From Protopterus annectens (taxonomy: Eukaryota; Chordata; Ceratodontiformes; Protopteridae): 64,000 bases of DNA. The position numbers and the translations under genes were made by a program. Under the pieces are notes generated by a model. That model did no database searches, was not told where the DNA came from, and worked only from the letters and a program-made list of their open reading frames with translations. Location of the stretch: the NCBI RefSeq assembly GCF_019279795.1, contig NC_056750.1, positions 824,272,312 through 824,336,311 on the forward strand. The letters are read 5' to 3'. How positions within the stretch are numbered: the stretch's first letter is position 1; the number at the start of each line of letters is the position of its first letter. Of the stretch, positions 58,008-64,000 are shown piece by piece.

Positions 58008-59300
58008 GGATGCTGTGTTTTTGGCTTTAGAAAGTGCAGCTTTTACCTAAATAGTTGCGATTAAAGGGACTCTGCATTCTTCCTGTATAGATATGGGCCC
58101 TTTAGGGGGTGAGAGGGGGGTAAAGTTAGCACTGAACTAATCTGCCAGGATGTTGGCAATATCAGTTGGTTCTGTAATTTTCATGCCTTTGTGCTGTAAC
58201 TCAGAGCAGATCTGGGTGTTGCCATCGAGATTCTTGGCATCGCTATAGAATGCTTTGTGGTTGTCCTTGGAATTAGTGGTGATTTTGTTTTTGTAGCTAG
58301 CTTTGGAGGATCTTATAAGGGATCTCAGCTACTTACTGAGGCTGACCAGGGAGCTGCTCCACTCATGGGATTTTACTCTCTTTTGCAACAGTTTCTTCCT
58401 TCTGTTGTACAGTTTGTTTATGGCAGGGGACCACCAGATTGGCTTCCTTTTTTGGAGGATAGCATCTTGGTTCTGTTTGGGATAGCACGATCTATGCACT
58501 TGTGTAAGTGCTTATAGAATGCATTTGTGTAGGATTCAGCAGTTGTAACTGTATTGTCCATCTGCATGGGTGTCATGAAGTTCACCACTTCTGTCTTAAG
58601 AAGCATGAAGTTGGCTTTGGAGAAATTTTTTACTGTGGTTTCCTTAATGGTGGGGGGGGGGGTTGGGATGTGGATATCAAGGGTGATTAGCTTATGGTCG
58701 GATCGGACCAATGAGAAGTTGACTTCAGGTGTGGAACACCGGTCACTCATGTTGGTAATGACTAGGTCTAGGATATTGTTGCCCCTGGTGGGGGTGTGGA
58801 TAAGTTGATCTAGGGCATTGGAGTTTATGAATTCCAGAAAGCGTTGAGCTAAAGAGTTGGTACACGAGTAATTTTCCCAGTTAATGGTGGGGTAGTTGAA
58901 TTCGCCCCATTATTAGGGTGTTTGGTTGAACCCTAATATTTTCCAGTACATCAAGAAAAGAGGAGTGGGAATCCTGGGGCATGGTGGGGGATCTGTAGCA
59001 AGCTACAATTTGGATTGCAGTTTTGCCCAGAGTTAGTTGCACTTGGATAACCTCGGATGCATTATGCTGAGCAACTAGCCTGGAGGTGTGGATATCCTTA
59101 ATGAATATGGACACACCTCCACCTTTAATGTTTCAGTCCAGGTTACATGGCCGAAAAGTGTGGTATGAGTTATAGCCTGGTAGTGCAGGAGTGCTCTCTG
59201 GAGCCTTGAACCAGGTCTCAGTCACTGCACAAATATCGATGTTCTCCATTTTAAGGAGTGCCTCGAGTGAGTGCATTTTGAGATTTAGACGTCTAGCATT
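58008..59300 (-). pseudogene. LINE ORF2 endonuclease and linker, copy C
   Basis: Pieces from right to left: SLEALLKMENIDICAVTETWF near 59,200-59,270, GVSIFIKDIHTSRLVAQHN at 59,060-59,114, IQIVACYRSPTMPQD, then CSTPEVNFSLVRSDHKLITLD (SDH block) and TNAFYKHLHKCIDRAIPN in the frame 58,418-58,750. These are the APE blocks and linker seen in copy A. There are at least four frame breaks or stops. Confidence 0.85.
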
Positions 59301-59379
59301 GAGTAGCATTACCCTCAGTTTTTGCTTGCCTGTACCTGTTATGGTGGTGAATTTGTTATTTGAACCCTGCTTAAAAAAG

Positions 59380-60316
59380 GCACTATAGGGGCAGCAAGAG
59401 CCTTAGCCAGTATCTGGAATCCCTGGGGCAGGTGCAGGCCATCTGTGGCAAAGCGTCGTGGTCTGTCGATCATGTCATCCCAAACAGACAGATACTGGAT
59501 CCCCTTAGAACGACACCAGAAGCTTAGCTAATTGTTGAAGTCAATCATTTTGTCCTTGTACTGCAGTATCATTCTGGGTGATGGCAGAATGCTACTCAGG
59601 GCTAGGGTCATACCTGCCTGGGCTACAAGATCGGAGAGCTCTTCCATGTCTCTTTTCATGTAGTCCAGGGAGGTACATCTCAGGTCATTCACACCAACAT
59701 GGACAATGACAGAGTCATATTTGTACTTGTTGTGGAGTGACCTGAGTGCGTGTATTATGTGGCAGATTCTGGCACCCGGCAGGCAGCTGACAGTAACCTT
59801 CTCCTTGTTTAGCCTGGTGAGTGGGACATCGGTGTCCCTAACTATAGAGTCACCTATGACTAGTGTTTTGGGTACGTTGTTTTGCCTTATTGGCTATGGT
59901 TGAGTGGCACACTGAGTCTGTGGGCTATGTGTCATTTGGGATGTGTTGGGGGATGGAGGTTGCTTGCGTTTCTGCTTTGGAGGTCTCTGTTGCTTAGACA
60001 GATTATTATTGAGAGCCTCCGCGAATGTTTTTGTGTTACTATGTGTGGATTTTGGTGGTGTAAATTTAGTGAGACTATGTGATGAGTGTGGTGTGGTACA
60101 AATGTTTACCTTCTCCTTATGACTGTCAAGTTCAGTCTTGGTTGGAGAGAGCTTTACCTCCAGTTTGGCTAGATATGTGCATCTCTTACAGGTTGTAGTG
60201 TTGGGTGGTAGGAGGAGTGGGTTGTCTGTGTACATGAGGCAATTTCTACATTGCCTCAAGATGCCCAGATTCATCAGATAGACAGGAGAGAACACTGGGA
60301 GCTGACCCTTGGACAT
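59380..60316 (-). pseudogene. LINE ORF1: zinc-ribbon and SGNH esterase, copy C
   Basis: The start MSKGQLPVFSPVYLMNLG at 60,316 is followed by CRNCLMY and CKRCTYLAKLE, a CxxC-x(19)-CxxC pair that may bind zinc. A Lys/Pro/Thr-rich linker follows, to a stop after QTQCATQP at 59,894. Beyond it the esterase is readable: LVIGDSIV (GDS intact), VHVGVNDL, and ATDGLHL at about 59,430. Copy A has the same order, so the domain set is real for the family. Confidence 0.85.
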
Positions 60317-61183
60317 GCCTGAATAAAAAAAATATTTTCCTCTAGATAAGTGACGAAAGTGAGTACAAGAGCTGTTTTTCTCTAAGCCTGTGAGAAAAGT
60401 AAGTACAAAAACTGTTTTCCTCTAGGTAATGAGGAAGACTGAGTGCTATAGTAAGTAGTAGCTTATTTAGTGCTTACAAGTTCTGAACAAGTGCTGATCA
60501 TGAATAAGCAAATTTAAGTGCTAAAACTAAGAATCTGTATCTGCACTAGATGAGTTTCAGGACAGAAACAATTGCAAATGCAGGCTTTCAACTCAGAAAG
60601 TTGAGAGAGATGGAAGATTTCCCAAATGGCCAATAACTACATTTTCTGGACCAGAACTACTCCTTATGTGGTAGGCAGGTTACCTAGTGCTTACCACTCC
60701 CACTGATAAGCTAGAAGGCTTCCCTCCAACACAGAAAGGCTTGTGGGGGCTCAGAAGCTTACATACAGTCCTGGATATAGCAAATCTGTATCTGGAGCAC
60801 TAGTTACAGGAAAGGTAAGAAACAGGCTTACAGTTTTTTTTTTCAGAAAAGTAGCAAAAACAGTAGTAAAAACAATTCACATACAGTGCAAGCTAGCACA
60901 CTTGAATATGTAGCAATATTAGACCAAACACAGTTTAAAAAATGCAATTAAATTAAAAAGGACTAAAAGCAAGTGCAGAGAGAGTTTATTAGGTAGAATG
61001 TGGTAAAGAGATGGGACTAGGGGAGTGTCCCAGATCAAATCTACAGTGGGGCGGGCAACTGCAAAAGCCACCAAATTTAAACTACAAACCAAAAATAGGG
61101 AGGGGGGGTGAGACAAAACAGTTTCAACAGAGATCTAAGCAACAACTAACAGTACAAACTTTAAAATCAGAAAAATATACTTA
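60317..61183 (-). promoter_or_regulatory. LINE copy C leader and 5' monomer sequence
   Basis: On the minus strand this region aligns in patches with the 580-bp monomers of copy A: CTAAGTATATTTTT at the far end, a CTTTTCTGAAAAAAA patch, an ACTAGTGCTCCAGATACAG patch, then GGAGGGAAGCCTTCTAGC and TTATCAGTGGGAGTGG. Roughly one full monomer plus part of another is present, strongly diverged. By analogy with rodent L1 monomers it may hold the promoter. Confidence 0.65.
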
Positions 61184-61946
61184 GCTCCCTCTGAGAGGGA
61201 GGGTCGGTTCCAAAGAGAACCCAGGGTGACTGTCCTTCTTGGAGTCGACATGAGAGCTCCCAGAACCATCGGCTCCAGACTGAGCCACTGAGGATAGAGT
61301 CATTGGCTCTGAGGAAACAGGCTGAATCCTCAGAGCTGAAGGGTTGAAGACAGAGGAACTTGACATAATAGGCTCAGAGTGAAGTGGTCAGAGGAGGAAC
61401 AGTGATCGGTACGGGGCATGGCTCCGAGACCTTTGGGTGTGGAGGGGTCAATTATCTAGCCAGAGCTGGATCCAAAAGCAAACTCTTCATCACCCTCTCG
61501 ATGTCCTCATCTGATAGGGTCCTGGAGGATCTGTTGGAGACTGAAGGAGACCTCCTTCTCTCCAAAATAGGAGATCTCAAAATAGGAGATACAGTCTCGA
61601 TGTCAGGCAAAAACTTCGGTACTGAAGACTGTTTCAGAACCAATGGAACAGACTGCACCAAAGATGAAGCAGAGTCAGAACTGGAACTCCTTGGTTCTGA
61701 CGCTTTATACTTTTTGGTCGGCTCTGAAGTCGGGGCCGATGATTTTCTCTTTGAAGATTTTGGAGCTACCTGACCAAGTTGCAGCTGTTCCTGGAAGGAA
61801 CTGGTCATGAGAGCTCTGTCAATAAGCTTTCTTTTCCTTTCATTTAACACTCTTGTACTAAAAGCGTGACAGAAGGTGCACGGTTCCTGTAAATGGGCTT
61901 CACCCAGACAATATACACAACTGGTGTGGCTGTCTGTAAGAGGCAT
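61184..61946 (-). pseudogene. DIRS gag-like region, N-terminal part (fossil)
   Basis: It begins MPLTDSHTSCVYCLGEAHLQ, with CVYCLGEAH and PCTFCHAF forming a Cys/His-rich head typical of DIRS gag. A Lys/Ser-rich stretch follows (KSSKRKSSAP), then a Ser-rich region cut off by the nested LINE. Position right after the right terminus fits the first DIRS ORF. Confidence 0.82.
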
Positions 61947-61974
61947 TGTCTGTGCGCACCTGTCGCATTGTTTG

Positions 61975-62135
61975 AAGCTCGAAGGGAGATGATGCTTGTG
62001 ATCGTTATCTTTATCTTTAGAGCATTTCTGAAGCTCGAAGGGCGATGATGCTTGTGATCATTATTTTTATCTTTAGAGCATTTCTGAAGCTCGAAGGGCG
62101 ATGATGCTTGTGATCGTTATCTTTATCTTTTGACG
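61975..62135. repeat. 57-bp triplicate in the DIRS leader
   Basis: GAAGCTCGAAGGGCGATGAT and the following bases to TTTAGAGCATTTCT occur about three times, spaced 57 bp apart, between the gag region and the right inverted repeat. Confidence 0.85.
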
Positions 62136-62401
62136 TAGTTTAAGACTAAAAATAAAAGTGTAAGGACGAAGAAACGTTTTATAACATTCACACACACAGG
62201 GAGGAAAGGCCCTCTAACTTAAATGGGCACTACGCAGTCTTAATGGGGGAATAGGGGTTGAAAACTTTCAAAAAACAGACGCACAATACAGAAGAAACTA
62301 TTAAGATATATATATGACAGAAAAAGGTGATACAAATGGACTAAATAAGTCAAAAATCGTTCTACTTAGCCAACGAGCCAGTAAGACACAGCCTTGAAGC
62401 T

Positions 62402-62562
62402 TGCGGCAAATGAGATCTGGGGAATTGCCGTGAGGCACCATGGTATAGGGGCTAGCCTCAAGCCAGTACAAAGCTCTCAAGCTTTAGTATAGGCTGAGTC
62501 GGAGCCGAATATTGGCTCCCAGCCCATCCAGCAAGAATTACGTCGAGATAGGACTACATAAC
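62402..62562. repeat. DIRS right inverted terminal repeat
   Basis: Reverse complement of 51,592-51,780: AGATCTGGGGAATTGCCG, CCATGGTATAGGGGCTAGCC, AGCTCTCAAGCTTTAGTATA and CCCATCCAGCAAGAATTACG. Confidence 0.92.
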
Positions 62563-63222
62563 ATCATTTGATAGCACTTTTTTTTCAGAAATGGCTTGTT
62601 CTGCTTATTGTATCACTATAAAATGCATGTGGCTTGTTTAATGCTGAGGTAGGATTGGGAAATGTATACGCTTCATCTGCTGTGCCCACCGTGTGCAAAT
62701 ACTTGAACAAAGCATTGATTCAAAATCCTTAACGTGTATACTAACATTTTTACTAGCATTCTAGATACACATATTAACTCTTGTGAGTTTGTACTACTTC
62801 CAGGTGCTGGTATATCTCAGTCTAACTCTGGTGAATTTCCAAAGTTTTTTGGTTGCAAAGGCAAGATTGCAGTGTCTTGTCCAGTGCACAAAGGGAAACG
62901 CAATAGTATAAACTTCCTGAGGTGTCATTTGTTGTGATTTGTTTGTGTTTCTTTCATGCACAGTTTTGAAGAAACCTTCCACCACTACCTATTGCGTCTT
63001 AAAATGGGTGTGATTATTCATGTCTGATGAAAAACTGCAAAAGACTTGACTGGTCCAGCAGATATATTATTTAAATAAAAAACACTGTGCCTAAACAGTA
63101 AACTATTTAAAATACATACAGTAAATTCAAGCTGCATTGTAGTGTGCATACTTCTTACTGTCTCACAATAGCATTATTTCGCCTGGGTGGTTTGAAGGAA
63201 CAAATCCTCACATAGCTGCAAT
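62563..63222. other. Unassigned sequence
   Basis: No gene or repeat recognised. Confidence 0.55.
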
Positions 63223-63673
63223 GCATACCTCTCAACCTCTTAGCACAAGAATTCTGGACAGACCTGAGAATGATGGAGGACTAGGGACAGAAAAGAGGGA
63301 CAGATTTTAAACGTTGCTCTTATAAACTTAGAAAGTTGCTAGAGTAACAGGATTTGCGTCAGCATGCATTTTCGGAAAGATATGAAGTATCAGAAAAAAC
63401 TAAATGAAAACTCCAGCCAAGCTAGAACTTCCAATGAGTGACCTCCCAAACCTCCTGTAACAGAGGCACATGGGATATATGCAAACGACCCTTATGAGCA
63501 TCAGGTGTTTCAGCTATATGGTGATTCTGATTGCCCATGACTGTGAGTATAAAACTCAAATGCATGTTATTATTTAGTGATGCTAATCCTCAAGGATTTG
63601 TCAAAAAAACACAGATTTTCTCAGGAACAGACCAAAAATATGAGGCAAAAATCTGGATAGCTGAGAGGTATGC
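63223..63673. repeat. 451-bp segment with 12-bp inverted ends
   Basis: GCATACCTCTCA at 63,223 and TGAGAGGTATGC at 63,662 face each other. Sequence inside the right end resembles 50,046-50,150. It may be a small non-autonomous DNA element or two facing copies of a short repeat. No coding sequence. Confidence 0.5.
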
Positions 63674-64000
63674 TATACTGACATTTCTGTTTTTGCCATC
63701 TGTGAGTAGCTTCTCTGAACTTCTGGCTTTCAGATTTAGGGACACATGTATGACCTTACTAAATGACATTGCTTCCACTGGAAAAACATTTCCATTAAAA
63801 CATTTTTTTTTAGATGTTCTGGACCTATTCTGCAAATATTCCTTTATTGCCCCTTGACTGCAGAAACCATTGAAGAGAGGCCTCTTCAGACTGTTAACAT
63901 GAGCATCAGTTGAACTGTTACGTTAACGATGTTCATGATTTCTGGATAGTGGACTACTTGGCATTATCAGATGCACGCTTTCTTCCAGTCAGGCAGCTAG
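63674..64000. other. Unassigned sequence
   Basis: Nothing recognised before the window ends. Confidence 0.5.

Larger units (their letters stand above)
56413..61183 (-). mobile_element. Family 1 CR1-like LINE, copy C, nested in the DIRS element
   Basis: A nearly full LINE on the minus strand. The 3' octamer tail is at the left (CATAGGTTCATAGG), then 3' UTR, ORF2, ORF1, leader and about one 5' monomer at the right (to 61,183). Its insertion splits the DIRS gag region, so it is younger than the DIRS copy. Related 5' sequence at the right includes CTAAGTATATTTTTC and CTTATCAGTGGGAGTGG, matching monomers of copy A. There is no clear target duplication. Confidence 0.9.
51592..62562 (-). mobile_element. 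DIRS-type tyrosine-recombinase retrotransposon (fossil)
   Basis: The element runs right to left: right inverted terminal repeat, gag, reverse transcriptase and RNase H, tyrosine recombinase, internal complementary region, left inverted terminal repeat. This is the DIRS plan; it has no LTRs and integrates by recombinase. Outside the nested LINE (56,413-61,183) it is about 6.2 kb, a normal DIRS length. It is broken, with at least several breaks in the coding regions. Termini are still well matched, suggesting moderate rather than great age. Confidence 0.92.

Overview
The window is eukaryotic, almost certainly vertebrate, and made nearly entirely of repeats. I see no host protein gene and no cellular tRNA or rRNA gene. 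The mixture (CR1/L2-type LINEs, a Penelope-like element with a GIY-YIG endonuclease, a DIRS tyrosine-recombinase element, tRNA-derived SINEs and many minisatellites) fits a large-genome vertebrate such as a lungfish, salamander or caecilian. The exact taxon is a guess.

Layout. 1-26,687 is a 71-bp satellite (about 178 units) split into four blocks by three copies of one 5'-truncated LINE ('family 2'). All three share the same junctions with the satellite, so satellite plus LINE was amplified together as a higher-order repeat. The third copy is itself split at 14,986-22,021 by a long CR1-like LINE ('family 1', copy A), whose 5' end is an array of about 580-bp monomers. 27,943-34,505 is an 89-bp minisatellite carrying a Penelope-like complex: one element on the minus strand, an extra terminal piece, and an inverted second piece. 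A 15-bp target duplication encloses all of it. 34.5-45.4 kb holds a poly(A) retroposon with a 14-bp target duplication, an old L2-like LINE relic, family 1 copy B, minisatellites of 38, 69 and 52 bp, a CA microsatellite and an old family 1 fragment (D). 45.5-48.1 kb is a roughly 52-bp minisatellite split by a diverged family 2 LINE. 50.0-51.5 kb holds two SINEs and a short Penelope 3' end. 51,592-62,562 is a DIRS-type element on the minus strand with inverted terminal repeats and the diagnostic internal complementary region; family 1 copy C is nested in its gag region. The last 1.4 kb is mostly unassigned, with one small element bounded by 12-bp inverted ends.

How the parts relate. The tRNA-derived SINE at 30.0 and 33.3 kb shares its 3' tail with family 1, which is therefore its likely source of reverse transcriptase. 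Family 1 encodes a zinc-ribbon and SGNH-esterase ORF1 and an APE-endonuclease/reverse-transcriptase ORF2. Penelope termini carry hammerhead-ribozyme-like motifs. Every autonomous element I can read is broken in this window.
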